Positions 25,830 to 35,455 are shown, counted from the stretch's first letter. The stretch: 64,000 bases of DNA from CAIVVT01 sp963757265 (GCA_963757265.1 CAVWRA010000004.1:557106-621105), one strand, 5' to 3'. Translations and numbers: made by a program. The notes: generated from the letters alone by a model not told the origin.

Positions 25830-26579
25830 ATGGCTCCTATGCAGACCCTGTTCCAAACTCTAGCCCGCCCCGACTTCGAGGCTCTGCGGGGGTTGGATAC
25901 ATGCAACGTTTCCAACGCGTTGGAGAGATTTGAAGTCAGACTGCGGAACGAAGGCTTCGTGCAGGGGACAGCCTATTGCCGCTTCCCATCGCTTGGCCCA
26001 ATGCTCGGCTATGCCGCCACTGCGGAAATCCGCACTGCTGCCCCGCCGATGCGGGGCCATTGGTACTACGATCGCCTCGAATGGTGGCGATATATCGCGA
26101 GCATCCCAGAACCGCGGGTAATGATCCTGCAGGATGTCGATCCAGTCCCTGGGGTCGGCGCCTTCGTGGGCGAAATCCACGCCAACATTGCTCTCGCCTT
26201 GCACTGTATCGGGTGCGTCACGAACGGGGCCGTCAGAGATTTGAGCGCCGTGGAAGAGCTCGGCTTTCATCTTTTTTCGGGCAGCATAGCGGTTTCCCAC
26301 GCCTACGCTCACATTGTAGATTTCGGCGAACCGGTGCAAATCGGTCGTTTAGAAATCCGGCCTGGTGAACTCGTGCATGGTGATCGCCATGGCATACACA
26401 CCATTCCGCTGACGATCGCCGCCCGAATCCCAGGAATGATGCGTGAGATTCAAAAGACCGAACGAGAGCTGATTCAGGCTTGCCGGTCGCCAGGATTCTC
26501 CCTGGAGGGACTAGAAGACGCGCTAGACCAGGTCCGCCGTCGGCTACCAAAGCAAAGAAGCAGAACAGAGTCTTTATGA
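25830..26579 (+). CDS. RraA-family protein (HMG/CHA aldolase or RNase E regulator-like)
   Basis: The 249-residue protein has the RraA fold: DTCNVSNALERF near the start, MILQDVDPVPGVGAFVGEIHA, then TNGAVRDLSAVEELGFHLF, which carries the G-R-D residues used by the class II 4-hydroxy-4-methyl-2-oxoglutarate aldolase group. In that group the aspartate and arginine bind metal and oxaloacetate-like substrates. A C-terminal extension of about 45 residues (EIQKTERELIQACRS) is predicted helical. Its TGA overlaps the ATG of the MFP gene, so it is translationally coupled to an efflux operon, an unusual neighbour for this family. Confidence 0.85.
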   Translation: MAPMQTLFQTLARPDFEALRGLDTCNVSNALERFEVRLRNEGFVQGTAYCRFPSLGPMLGYAATAEIRTAAPPMRGHWYYDRLEWWRYIASIPEPRVMILQDVDPVPGVGAFVGEIHANIALALHCIGCVTNGAVRDLSAVEELGFHLFSGSIAVSHAYAHIVDFGEPVQIGRLEIRPGELVHGDRHGIHTIPLTIAARIPGMMREIQKTERELIQACRSPGFSLEGLEDALDQVRRRLPKQRSRTESL

Positions 26580-27871
26580 TCCAGCTCGAGCATGGGGGAC
26601 AGGTGCTGGCCAGGATAGCGCGGCCAGCGGCTTTTCGTGCCTTGCTCCTCTGCCTAGCTGTACTCGCAATCGGCGCGCTAGCGGGCTGCGGCAGGAGCAC
26701 GGCAGCGAAGGTGGGCGGCGATGGCACGCCAGCGCAATCGGTCACCGTGGGCGTGTTCAAGGTGGGCAGGAAGACCCTGGATCGCCAGCTCACCGTCTCC
26801 TCGGAACTCGTTCCGTTCCAGGAAATCGATGTCTATGCCAAGGAGTCAGGCTTTGTCCGTAAGCTGTACGTGGACTATGGGTCGCGCGTCAAGCAGGGGC
26901 AGTTAATGGCCGTACTGGAGATCCCGGAGCTCGAGGCGCAGCTGCGGCAGGATGACGCAATGATTCGAAACGAGAATGATCGTGTCGCGCGTGCCGGGCA
27001 CGAACTCAACCGTTATGAGGCGCAACATCGCGTTCTGCATCTCCAGGCGGAGCGGCTTTCGAATGTCTCGACGACGAGACCGGGACTGGTGGCGCAACAG
27101 GAAGTCGACGACGCGCAAGGCCGTGACTTAGCCGCCGAGTCGGCGGTCGAATCGGCGAAGTCCAACCTCGAGTCAGTGCGCAGCGATCTGCTTTCGGCGC
27201 AGGCAAGACGGGAGCACGACCAGGTGATGCTTGACTACTCCAAAATCACTGCGCCGTTCGCCGGTGTCGTTACGCAACGCCTGGCCAACCTCGGCACCCT
27301 GATGCAGGCGGGAACTAGCTCCAGCACACAAGCGATCCCGCTGGTGCGCCTGTCGCAGGACGACCTGTTCCGCCTCGTGATTCCGGTGCCCGAAGGCTAC
27401 GTCCGATATGTGAAAGTCGGCGACACGGTGGAGGTAAGGGTTCCAGCGCTCAACCGCACGCTGACGGGGAAGGTGACCCGCTTTTCGGAGGACGTGAAGG
27501 CCGATACCCGAACGATGCACACCGAAGTAGACGTCCCCAATCCCGACCGCAAGCTCGTATCCGGCATGTATGCGGAGGCGTTGCTCCGCCTGGAACACAA
27601 GGATGGCGTGCTCGCCGTGCCATTGGTCGCTCTCAATCATAACGGCGGCCACGTGACGGTGTATGTCGTTGACGCTCAATCGAAAATCGAGTCGCGCACA
27701 GTCACTCTTGGCATTCAGACCGACACCGACGCCGAGATTGTTTCGGGTTTGAGCGAAGGCGACATGGTTGTGGCCAGCGATCGAGGCGGATTGCGGGCCG
27801 GGCAAAATGTGCGTGCGCGGCCGATGAACCTCGATCCGGGCAACGGCAAGGACAACGCGAAGGACAACTGA
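26576..27871 (+). CDS. RND efflux periplasmic adaptor (MFP/HlyD-like lipoprotein)
   Basis: The start at 26576 overlaps the upstream stop as ATGA; the longer reading from 26480 lies inside the RraA-like gene. The lipobox ALAGC at about residues 34-38 predicts a lipoprotein anchored in the inner membrane. The lipoyl half-motif VYAKESGFVRKLYVDYGSRV, a long alpha-hairpin (about residues 120-200), the second lipoyl half ITAPFAGVVTQR and beta-barrel segments follow in order. About 430 residues, normal for the family. It bridges the RND pump and outer-membrane channel encoded next. Confidence 0.93.
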   Translation: MIQLEHGGQVLARIARPAAFRALLLCLAVLAIGALAGCGRSTAAKVGGDGTPAQSVTVGVFKVGRKTLDRQLTVSSELVPFQEIDVYAKESGFVRKLYVDYGSRVKQGQLMAVLEIPELEAQLRQDDAMIRNENDRVARAGHELNRYEAQHRVLHLQAERLSNVSTTRPGLVAQQEVDDAQGRDLAAESAVESAKSNLESVRSDLLSAQARREHDQVMLDYSKITAPFAGVVTQRLANLGTLMQAGTSSSTQAIPLVRLSQDDLFRLVIPVPEGYVRYVKVGDTVEVRVPALNRTLTGKVTRFSEDVKADTRTMHTEVDVPNPDRKLVSGMYAEALLRLEHKDGVLAVPLVALNHNGGHVTVYVVDAQSKIESRTVTLGIQTDTDAEIVSGLSEGDMVVASDRGGLRAGQNVRARPMNLDPGNGKDNAKDN

Positions 27872-27880
27872 AGCCCCGCT

Positions 27881-30800
27881 ATGCCTCGTTTTTCGATCCG
27901 CAACCCATATTTTGTCATCGTTGTATGCCTCGTTCTGGTGGTTCTGGGCGTGGTCAGCCTCGCCAGGATGCCGGTCGATCTGTTCCCCACCATCAACCTG
28001 CCCGAGGTGGTTGTCGCCACTTTCTACTCCGGCATGCCACCCGAGGATGTCGAGGTGGATATCACCAACCCGCTGGAACGCTTTTTCACGCTTGCGAGCG
28101 GCATCGACCACATGGAGTCGCGCTCGATGCTCGGCGTCAGCATCATCAAGGTTTACTTCCAACCCGGCACCAACGCCGACGCCGATGTGACGGAGTTGTC
28201 GAACCTCGCGCTCGCCGACCTGAAGCGCCTGCCGCCAGGCACGCTGCCTCCGGTCGTGCTGAAGTTCGACGCATCGAGCCTGCCGGTGTGTCTGGTGACG
28301 CTCAAGGGCGAAGGGCTGACGCAGACGGAGCTGCACGACATCGGCCAGTTCACCATCCGCAACCAGATCGCCGTGGTGAAAGGCGCGGAAATCCCTCCGC
28401 CCTTCGGCGGTAAGTACCGCCAGGCGATGGTCTACGTCGACCCCTACAAACTGCTCTCGCGGCAGTTGAGCCTGATGGACGTCGTTGATGCGGTGAACAG
28501 GAACAACCTGATTCTGCCGGCAGGTGACGTGAAAATCGGGCCGTACGACTATTACGTCTACTCGAACAGCCTCGTCGAAAAGGTGGAGGACATCGACAGA
28601 ATCCCGATCAAGACTGCGGGCGCGAGCTGGGTCTCGGTGGGAGACGTGGGACAGGCAAAGGACGCCAACCAGATCCAATACAACGTCGTGCGCGTGGACG
28701 GCCAGCGCTCGGCCTACCTGCCGATCATGAAGCAGGGCGGTGACACCAACACTATCGAGGTCGTCAACGGCATCCGGGAGATGATCGGCAAGCTGTTCGA
28801 CATTCCCAGCCAATTGAAGACGGCGGTCGTCTTCGACCAGTCGGCGTTCGTCAAGGACGCCATCCAGACCGTGCTGCACGAAGGACTGATCGGTTTGGCG
28901 CTGACCTCCCTGATGATCCTGATTTTTCTGGGTAGCGGGCGCGCGACCTTCGCCGTGTTTCTGTCGATCCCGCTTTCGGCGCTCGCCACGTTCGTCGTCC
29001 TTTCGTTGATGGGCAGCACGGTGAACACAATGATCCTGGGTGGCATGGCGCTGGCCTTTTCGCGCGTCATCGATAACTCGGTCATCTCGCTTGAAAACAT
29101 TTTCCGCCATCTCGAAATGGGCTCCTCGCCGGCGATGGCGGCGGAGGAAGGCGGCACCGAGGTCTCACTCGCCGTTTTGGCGGCCACTCTGGTTGGCGTG
29201 GTGGTGTTTTTCCCCGTGATCTTCCTCTACGGCGTCAGCAAGTTCCTCTTCTCAGCGCTCGCGCTCTCGTTCGGGCTCTCGCTGATCGCATCGTTCGTCG
29301 TCGCTCTCACGGTGATCCCACTGTTCTGTTCCCGCTTCATGAAGAGTGCGTCGCACAGCGCCCACGGTCAGAGTGGCGGCTCATGGGGCGCCCGGTTCAA
29401 CGCCTGGTTCAACTCGCAATTCAACCGGTTGCTGGATCTTTATGAGCGCCTCGTGCAGCGGGCGCTCGTCCGTCCCGGCTTGACGGTCGCCGTGATGATC
29501 GGGCTGTTTGTCGCCAGTCTGGCGATCTATCCACTGCTCGGCGTGTCGTTCTTCCCGCGCACCGACGCCGGCCAGTTTACCATCAACCTCAAAGCGCCGA
29601 CAGGCAGCCGGATCGAACGCACCGAGTCCTATGCGGCGCAGGTCGAGGACCTGATCCGCAAGATCGTTGATCCGCACGACTTCAAAATGGTGGTCTCAAA
29701 CATCGGCGTCGTGCCGGACTTTTCCGCGCTCTACACCTCCAACGCGGGTTCCTACACGGCGACCATTCAGGTCGCCCTGCAGGACGATCACAAGACGAGC
29801 AGCTTCGAGTACATGGACCGCATGCGCGAGGCCATCGGCAAGAGCTACCCCGAGCTGCGCACGTTCTTCAGCAGCGGCTCCATGCAGGACGCGATTCTCA
29901 ACTCCGGCATGCCGGCGCCGATTGACGTGCAAGTGAGCAGCCGCAATCTGACGACCGGCTTCGACGTGGCTCAGGGGCTCGCGGTGAGATTCCGCGGTCT
30001 GAGCGGCGTTGGCGAGGTGTACGTCCCGCAGGACATGAACTACCCCGCGCTGCGGTTGAACGTCGATCGCGTGCATGCGGCAGAGTTGGGACTGAGCATG
30101 AAGGAAGTGGTCCACAACGTCATTACGGCGTTGAACTCAAACGCGATGATCGCGCCGAGCTTCTGGGTCGACCACGTCACCGGCAACGACTATTTCCTGA
30201 CCGTTCAGTACAACGAGAACGGAAGCGGATCGATTCACAACACGCTCGATCTGACGAACATCCCGCTGCGCGCGGCCGGGCTGAAGCAGCCCACCACGCT
30301 CGACAGCGTGGTCAAGCTCGAGACGCTGCAGTCGCCCACCGAGGCCGACCACTACCAGATCCAACGCGTCTCGGATGTGTTCGTCACGCCCCGCGGCGAG
30401 GACCTCGGTGGCCCCGCGAGCCAGATCAAGGCGATGATCGCCGGCACGAAGTTGCCGCCTGGCGTGCGCATCAACCTGCGCGGCATGGTGCAGGGCATGA
30501 ACGAGTCTTTCAAGAGCTTCGGCTTCGGACTCGCGCTCTCCCTCGTGCTGCTGTTCTTGATCCTCGTCGCTCAGTTCCGTTCGTTCATCGATCCATTGCT
30601 GATCATGCTTGCGATCCCGATGGGCTTCATCGGCGTGCTGATCATTCTGCCGCTCACGGGGACGACGTTGAACGTCATGTCGCTGATGGGCGTGCTGATG
30701 CTCGTTGGCGTCGCGGGCTCGAACAGCATTCTCATCGTGGACTTCACGCACAAACTCGAAGAAGAGGGCCTCGCCGTGCGCGAAGCCGCCATCACGGCTT

Positions 30801-31030
30801 GCCGCGTCAGGCTGCGGCCGATTCTGATGACGTCGCTCGCCACGATCATCGGCATGATCCCGATGGCTATGAAGCTCGGCACGGGCGCGGAGCAGTACGC
30901 GCCGATGGCGAAGGCCATCATCGGCGGACTGACGACTTCGGTGCTGCTGACCGTGTTTATCGTGCCCGCCGCGTACGTTTTGATCTACCGGCACAGGCGT
31001 GCGCCGGCACAACCGGAGCGCGCCGAATGA
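27881..31030 (+). CDS. RND-family inner-membrane efflux transporter
   Basis: The 1049-residue protein has the expected twelve membrane segments and two large periplasmic loops. The N-terminus is FSIRNPYFVIVVCLVLVVLG and the C-terminus ends in MAKAIIGGLTTSVLLTVFIV. The proton-relay motif of TM4 reads SRVIDNSVISLENI, where related pumps have VDDAIV; one of the two aspartates is asparagine. The gene lies in order MFP-RND-TolC with nine bases to the MFP stop. The substrate is not readable; the class is hydrophobe/amphiphile efflux or related. Confidence 0.95.
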   Translation: MPRFSIRNPYFVIVVCLVLVVLGVVSLARMPVDLFPTINLPEVVVATFYSGMPPEDVEVDITNPLERFFTLASGIDHMESRSMLGVSIIKVYFQPGTNADADVTELSNLALADLKRLPPGTLPPVVLKFDASSLPVCLVTLKGEGLTQTELHDIGQFTIRNQIAVVKGAEIPPPFGGKYRQAMVYVDPYKLLSRQLSLMDVVDAVNRNNLILPAGDVKIGPYDYYVYSNSLVEKVEDIDRIPIKTAGASWVSVGDVGQAKDANQIQYNVVRVDGQRSAYLPIMKQGGDTNTIEVVNGIREMIGKLFDIPSQLKTAVVFDQSAFVKDAIQTVLHEGLIGLALTSLMILIFLGSGRATFAVFLSIPLSALATFVVLSLMGSTVNTMILGGMALAFSRVIDNSVISLENIFRHLEMGSSPAMAAEEGGTEVSLAVLAATLVGVVVFFPVIFLYGVSKFLFSALALSFGLSLIASFVVALTVIPLFCSRFMKSASHSAHGQSGGSWGARFNAWFNSQFNRLLDLYERLVQRALVRPGLTVAVMIGLFVASLAIYPLLGVSFFPRTDAGQFTINLKAPTGSRIERTESYAAQVEDLIRKIVDPHDFKMVVSNIGVVPDFSALYTSNAGSYTATIQVALQDDHKTSSFEYMDRMREAIGKSYPELRTFFSSGSMQDAILNSGMPAPIDVQVSSRNLTTGFDVAQGLAVRFRGLSGVGEVYVPQDMNYPALRLNVDRVHAAELGLSMKEVVHNVITALNSNAMIAPSFWVDHVTGNDYFLTVQYNENGSGSIHNTLDLTNIPLRAAGLKQPTTLDSVVKLETLQSPTEADHYQIQRVSDVFVTPRGEDLGGPASQIKAMIAGTKLPPGVRINLRGMVQGMNESFKSFGFGLALSLVLLFLILVAQFRSFIDPLLIMLAIPMGFIGVLIILPLTGTTLNVMSLMGVLMLVGVAGSNSILIVDFTHKLEEEGLAVREAAITACRVRLRPILMTSLATIIGMIPMAMKLGTGAEQYAPMAKAIIGGLTTSVLLTVFIVPAAYVLIYRHRRAPAQPERAE

Positions 31031-32349
31031 GTGGAAGGATCGAGGGCCGCGTGATGAATCGAATCGCCTGGGCGTGCGCGCTGGGTGCACTCGCGTGCGC
31101 CTCGCCCGGTCTCGCGCAGAATCCCGCGCCGGAAAAGCTCACGTTGCGCCAGGCCGAAGACCTGGCCTTGAAGAACCATCCTCAAGTGATGGCGGCGCAG
31201 GACCTCTCATTAGCCGCGGGCGAGCAGGTCCGGGAAGTTCGGTCGGCGTTTTTCCCCACGTTGAACGCCGACCTGACGGGGTCGCAAGCGAATACAGCAG
31301 CGCGGATTGGCGCTGGGGCGCTGGTCGCCTCGCGGCTCTTCGACCGCGAGGGCCAAGGCATCACGCTTTCTCAACTCATTACGGATGCCGGGCGTACCAA
31401 CAACCTGGTCGCCAGTTCGAAACTTCAACAGCGGGCAGCACAGCAGGATTACCTCTCAACACGCTACGGCGTGTTGCTCGCCGTGAACCAAGCGTACTTC
31501 AATACTCTGCAGGCCCAGGCGGTCGTCAGGGTGGCGCAGGAAACGGTGACGACGCGAAAGCAACTCTTCGATCAGATCTCCGCGCTGGCCGAGAACAAGC
31601 TGAGGTCGCAGCTTGACGTCAACTTCGCCGATGTCAACTTGTCGGATGCCAAACTGTTGCTGCTTCGCGCCGAAGACAATCTCCAGCAGGCCTTTGCGGA
31701 GCTGGCGCGCGCGATCGGCACGGACCAGAGCGCGATGTTCGAGTTAATGGAAGAGCCGCTTCCGGCGAGCCCCCCGCCGCAGCCTGACCCGATGGTCGCT
31801 GAAGCCTTCAAGAACCGGCCCGAGCTGGCCAGTTTGCGTCTAAACAGCGAGTCGGCTCACCGCTTTGCGGAGGCAGAGAAGGACCTGTCCCGTCCAGTCG
31901 TAAACCTGGTTGGGGTCGCCGGCTTTCTGCCCGTGATCAACACAAACGGAATCCCGGCCGAGTACGAGGGTGTGGCGGTGAACGTCGATATCCCAATTCT
32001 TAATGGCCATCTCTTCGCTGCGCGTCGGGAAGCCGCGCGTTATCGGGCCTCTGCTGCCGATCAGAGGTTGAAGGATCAGCAACTTCGTGTTGCGCGTGAT
32101 GTGCGTTCCGCGTGGGCCAGCACGACCACCGCCCACCAGCGTCTCGATGTTGCGGCACAGTTCGTCCAGCAGGCAACGATGGCGCTCGACCTCGCGCAAG
32201 GACGTTACGACCTGGGCTTGTCATCAATCGTCGAGCTGACGCAGGCTCAGTTGAATCTGACCCGCGCCGAGATCGAGAACCTCAGCGCGAAGTATGACTA
32301 TCAAACTGAGTACTCCGCGTTGCAATTCTCAATCGGTGCGTTGCGGTAG
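31027..32349 (+). CDS. Outer-membrane efflux protein, TolC family
   Basis: The ATG at 31027 overlaps the RND stop; an alternative ATG at 31054 also follows a GAGGG. Either gives a signal peptide ending in ASPGLAQ. About 440 residues with the duplicated OEP coiled-coil pattern: LTLRQAEDLALKNHPQVMAA, VRSAFFPTLNADL, and the closing YDLGLSSIVELTQAQLNL. It should form the trimeric outer-membrane channel of the pump encoded upstream. Confidence 0.93.
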   Translation: MSGRIEGRVMNRIAWACALGALACASPGLAQNPAPEKLTLRQAEDLALKNHPQVMAAQDLSLAAGEQVREVRSAFFPTLNADLTGSQANTAARIGAGALVASRLFDREGQGITLSQLITDAGRTNNLVASSKLQQRAAQQDYLSTRYGVLLAVNQAYFNTLQAQAVVRVAQETVTTRKQLFDQISALAENKLRSQLDVNFADVNLSDAKLLLLRAEDNLQQAFAELARAIGTDQSAMFELMEEPLPASPPPQPDPMVAEAFKNRPELASLRLNSESAHRFAEAEKDLSRPVVNLVGVAGFLPVINTNGIPAEYEGVAVNVDIPILNGHLFAARREAARYRASAADQRLKDQQLRVARDVRSAWASTTTAHQRLDVAAQFVQQATMALDLAQGRYDLGLSSIVELTQAQLNLTRAEIENLSAKYDYQTEYSALQFSIGALR

Positions 32350-32391
32350 AACTTGGGCCCGAAGCGTTGGTTGACACCACGGAGAATGACG

Positions 32392-32446
32392 CCCCCAGAA
32401 ATTCTCCATTCTGATTGGGATTCGGCGCCTGTGTTTACTCTGGGGG
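32392..32446. promoter_or_regulatory. Inverted repeat upstream of the response-regulator gene
   Basis: CCCCCAGA at 32392-32399 and TCTGGGGG at 32439-32446 form a perfect 8-bp inverted repeat with 39 bases between, ending 21 bases before the regulator start. It could be an autoregulatory site or an RNA stem. The bases next to the start (CAGGCTACGAGCGATG) recur upstream of the regulator stub at 36821. Confidence 0.4.
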
Positions 32447-32467
32447 AGAGGTTCCAGGCTACGAGCG

Positions 32468-33118
32468 ATGGCACCGATTCGCGTCCTGATTGCCGACGAT
32501 CACCCGCTCATCCGTAGCGGCCTGCGAGTCTTGTTGGAGCGCGAGAAGGAATTCGAAATCGTCGGAGAAGCCTCGGATGGTTGCGAAGCGCTGAATCTCG
32601 CGCTAGCATGCGCTCCGGACGTTGCAATGCTTGATGTCAGCATGCCGCGGTTGAACGGCATTGACGTGGCGCAGCATCTTTCGGCGAGAATGCCGTCGGT
32701 TCGCACTATGGTAGTCAGCATGCACTCGGATGAGGGTTACGTGTTACGTGCACTGAAGGCAGGCGTGAAGGGCTACGTGCTGAAGGCTTCTCTGGAGAGC
32801 GACATCCTGAATGCGGTTCGGGCCGTGGCTTCTGGAAAGGCCTATTTCAGTCCCGAGATCAGCCGCATTATGGCCGAAGAATTTACCCACGAAATGCGTC
32901 GAAAAGGAGTCGAGGACAGCTACGACCTGCTCAGCATCCGGGAGAAGGAAATCCTGCAGATTCTGGCGACCGGCAAATCCAATCGTCAAATCGCAGAAAT
33001 GATCCATGTCAGCGTGGCCACGGTGGAAACCCATCGCAGCAACATCCTTCAGAAACTCAACCTGCACAGCTTGCCGGAGTTGATCCTTTATGCGGTGCGG
33101 AGAGGTCTGATCTCTTGA
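32468..33118 (+). CDS. NarL/FixJ-type response regulator
   Basis: The 216-residue protein starts MAPIRVLIADDHPLIRSGL, with phosphoacceptor AMLDVSMPRLNG, lysine GYVLKAS and a LuxR-type HTH (LSIREKEILQILATGKSNRQI to NLHSLPELILYAVRRGL). It faces the kinase gene tail to tail and the two reading frames overlap by 31 bases. It lies just after an efflux operon on the same strand and may control it. A stub nearly identical in its first 18 codons lies at 36735-36821. Confidence 0.93.
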   Translation: MAPIRVLIADDHPLIRSGLRVLLEREKEFEIVGEASDGCEALNLALACAPDVAMLDVSMPRLNGIDVAQHLSARMPSVRTMVVSMHSDEGYVLRALKAGVKGYVLKASLESDILNAVRAVASGKAYFSPEISRIMAEEFTHEMRRKGVEDSYDLLSIREKEILQILATGKSNRQIAEMIHVSVATVETHRSNILQKLNLHSLPELILYAVRRGLIS

Positions 33119-34482
33119 GCAGCGGACTCCGCGGATAGCTCCTCCTGCGGATGGACCGGCAAAGGGAGCTGAACTGCAACGATTGTTCCGCGCCCGGCGC
33201 CGGATTGTATCTGCAGGGCGCCACCAAGGTGGTGGACGCGTTCTTCCATCCCGAGAAGTCCCAGCCCCTTTTCCCGCTGGGGATCGAAACCGGAACCCTC
33301 ATCCCGCACGGTTAGCATCAGCTTGCCGGAACTCGCCCGCACGTAGACCCAGGCGCTGTGCGCTCCGGCATGGCGCGAACTATTGCGCAGGGCCTCCTGC
33401 ACTACCCGGAAAACGCAGGTCTTGTGCTCTTCAGGCAGATCGTCAGGGAGTTGCTCCGCGTTCACCTGTACGTGCAGGTTCGACGTGCGCGACATCTCTC
33501 GCGCGAGCCATTTGAGCGCCGGCAAGAGCCCCAGGTCGTCGAGCATCGATGGGCGCAGAAGGAGTGACATATTGCGTACCACTCGCACGCTGTTGTCGGA
33601 AATGTCGTGAAGGTGGGCCAGTTGCTGCAGCGCCAGTTCCGTGTCGCCGCGCTGCAGCACCGCGCTCAGATTGTCAATTCCCAAGCTGATAGCCCACAGC
33701 GCCTGGCCCACTTCATCGTGAAGCTCGCGCGCGACCTGACGCCGCTCATCCTCTTGCGCCCGCAGGACACGGGCCGAGAGGCTTCGCAGCTCGCGCCGCG
33801 CATTTTCAATTTCGGCGAATCGAGTTTCCGATTCCCGCTCCAGTTGCAGAATCCGCCAGAGGCTGATCCCCGCCAGCAGAAGACCGAGAGTCAGCATCAG
33901 CGCGACCAACCCGAGCAACCGCGCGCGGAAAAGGGAAAACAACTCGCTGATTTCACGGCCGCTGGCCTCAAGCCGGTTTTCGTTGAGCCGCTCGATGTGA
34001 TCGGTCAGAGTCAGGGTGGCCACTCGCCGGGGCAATAGCTCGTTTTGAATAAAGGCGGGACCCTTAGCCACACGTTCCGCCGGGCTCCACTGCAAGACGG
34101 AGTCGAGCGTCAGCAGGTAAGCGCGCGTTCCCTGATCCAGAGTACGGTAGGTTTCCACCTCTTCCGCGCGGAGGTACTGTCCGTATTGCAACAGCTCTTC
34201 CTGCACTCGGGCTTTCGTTTCCGAGTACGACTGCTGGTCCGATGCAGAGGCGGTCGCACCGCTGTCGAGCAGAAAGTCACGGATGTGGGTGCCGGACAAG
34301 TAGAAATCGGAACGCAGGCTTTCGAGGATGCGGGTGCGGGCGATGAAGTCCATGCGGCTGCGCTCGTGCCGGGCGTCCATGTCGGACAAGAAGGAGATGG
34401 CCGTGATGCCCAGGGTACTCATAAGGGCTATGAGGCCGCCGAATCCTGCCCAGAGCAGAGCTTTTGTCTGGTTCCGAAACAA
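33088..34482 (-). CDS. NarX-like sensor histidine kinase (HisKA_3)
   Basis: The 464-residue protein has one membrane segment at about residues 8-30, a periplasmic helical sensor, a second at about 190-215 (LLGLVALMLTLGLLLAG), then HisKA_3 with ARELHDEVGQALWAI and HATPase with VRDEGSGFDPQREKGLGLLG. It resembles the kinase at 23449 throughout. Its C-terminal 10 codons overlap those of the convergent regulator gene at 32468, its probable partner. Confidence 0.92.
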   Translation of the reverse strand: MFRNQTKALLWAGFGGLIALMSTLGITAISFLSDMDARHERSRMDFIARTRILESLRSDFYLSGTHIRDFLLDSGATASASDQQSYSETKARVQEELLQYGQYLRAEEVETYRTLDQGTRAYLLTLDSVLQWSPAERVAKGPAFIQNELLPRRVATLTLTDHIERLNENRLEASGREISELFSLFRARLLGLVALMLTLGLLLAGISLWRILQLERESETRFAEIENARRELRSLSARVLRAQEDERRQVARELHDEVGQALWAISLGIDNLSAVLQRGDTELALQQLAHLHDISDNSVRVVRNMSLLLRPSMLDDLGLLPALKWLAREMSRTSNLHVQVNAEQLPDDLPEEHKTCVFRVVQEALRNSSRHAGAHSAWVYVRASSGKLMLTVRDEGSGFDPQREKGLGLLGMEERVHHLGGALQIQSGAGRGTIVAVQLPLPVHPQEELSAESAAQEIRPLRTA

Positions 34483-34629
34483 CGGGCACCCCCTAAATCG
34501 GCAGGCTAAGCGGATCGTTGGCAGCTCATCGACGATCGCGTTCTTGCAGTCTTGCGATTAGTAGAATCAAACACGTACGGACCACCAACCGCCGATACTG
34601 GCGCATTTGTCCATTTTACAAACAAGCAA

Positions 34630-35145
34630 CTAGCCCTGGCGGAGTACCCTGTCCTCTGCGTTTGGGACCCACCAGGATGCACAGCCTGAGGTATACCAGG
34701 ACCAGGCGAACAGAACACGGTCCGCCACCTCTTCCCAATTGAAAGGTCTCGCGATCACATCATAGGCATGATAGCGGCGGGCCTCCCGTTTAAGGGTCTC
34801 ATCGCAGAATCGCGAAGCCAGGAGCACGCAGGTCGATTGCGGGAGGAAGGCGATTCTCTGAACGATTGTCCTCCAACCTTCCGGCGCCTCTTCATCGCAA
34901 ATGACCAGCGGGATCGGCCGCAGTTCAAGAGCATCAATCGCCTCATCGCAGGAGCTGGCCCAACAAACTTCCCACCCCTTCACCACGCCGAGCACCCCTA
35001 GCGACTCTCGTAAAGTGTAGTTTCGCGTTACCAGGAGCACGGCCATCCGGTACTGCGTGGACCTCACGCTGGCGGCTGTCGGTTCGGAGGGATTCCGTAA
35101 GATGGGATCTCCCCACAATTTCCGCAATCTTCTCCATGTGAGCAT
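34630..35145 (-). CDS. Stand-alone degenerate receiver-like protein
   Basis: The start at 35145 (MLTWRRLRKLWGDPILRN) follows GGAGGG with seven bases spacing; a longer reading from 35187 has no such site. The 171-residue protein has a receiver-type pattern from about residue 35: AVLLVTRNYTLRESLGVL, then PLVICDEEAPEGW with the strand-3 aspartate, CVLLASRFCD, and DVIARPFNW, where arginine replaces the lysine. The acidic pair is missing. No output domain. It follows the kinase gene on the same strand side and precedes the duplicated non-coding element. Confidence 0.65.
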   Translation of the reverse strand: MLTWRRLRKLWGDPILRNPSEPTAASVRSTQYRMAVLLVTRNYTLRESLGVLGVVKGWEVCWASSCDEAIDALELRPIPLVICDEEAPEGWRTIVQRIAFLPQSTCVLLASRFCDETLKREARRYHAYDVIARPFNWEEVADRVLFAWSWYTSGCASWWVPNAEDRVLRQG

Positions 35146-35197
35146 CACCGGACCCTCCATCGTGGGCGACATTTTGGGGAGCATCATGTCAGGGAGC

Positions 35198-35455
35198 GAT
35201 CTCCTAACAGCATTCTGAGGCTCCCGGACCCCGACCGGGAATACTGCGGCACCATGATTTTTCTTGCTGGAGCGACGGTATGCCCAAGCAGAGAGACGGA
35301 CGCCCTGGGCGGCGGAACTCGCACATCCGGGTCGTGTCAGCGTGAGTTGTGAGGATCGCCGGCAGCGCGGAGAGAATACATGGAACGATCTCCAGAAAAT
35401 ACCGTTGGTCCCGTATGGACGTTCTGGGGTTCCCGCGGCAGACTGTCAACAGCGG
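35198..35455 (+). repeat. Duplicated ~255-bp intergenic element, copy 1
   Basis: It aligns base for base, with few gaps, to 36354-36610. Shared parts include GATCTCYTARCAG at the left end, TTCTGAGGCYCCCG, a TGCTGGAG/GCTGGAG box, GGTATGCCCAA, GGACGC, GGGCGGCGGAAC and AAAATACCGT. Both copies can start a short peptide beginning MPxQxDGRxGRRNxH, of 21 codons here and 62 in copy 2. The left end contains a TCCCGG/CCGGGA stem here that is weakened in copy 2. Element function unknown. Confidence 0.65.

Noticed and set aside
27173..29110. 645-residue open frame on the minus strand
   Set aside because: It is antisense to the MFP and RND genes, is rich in histidine, arginine and aspartate as expected from the reverse of high-GC coding DNA, and has no recognisable motif.
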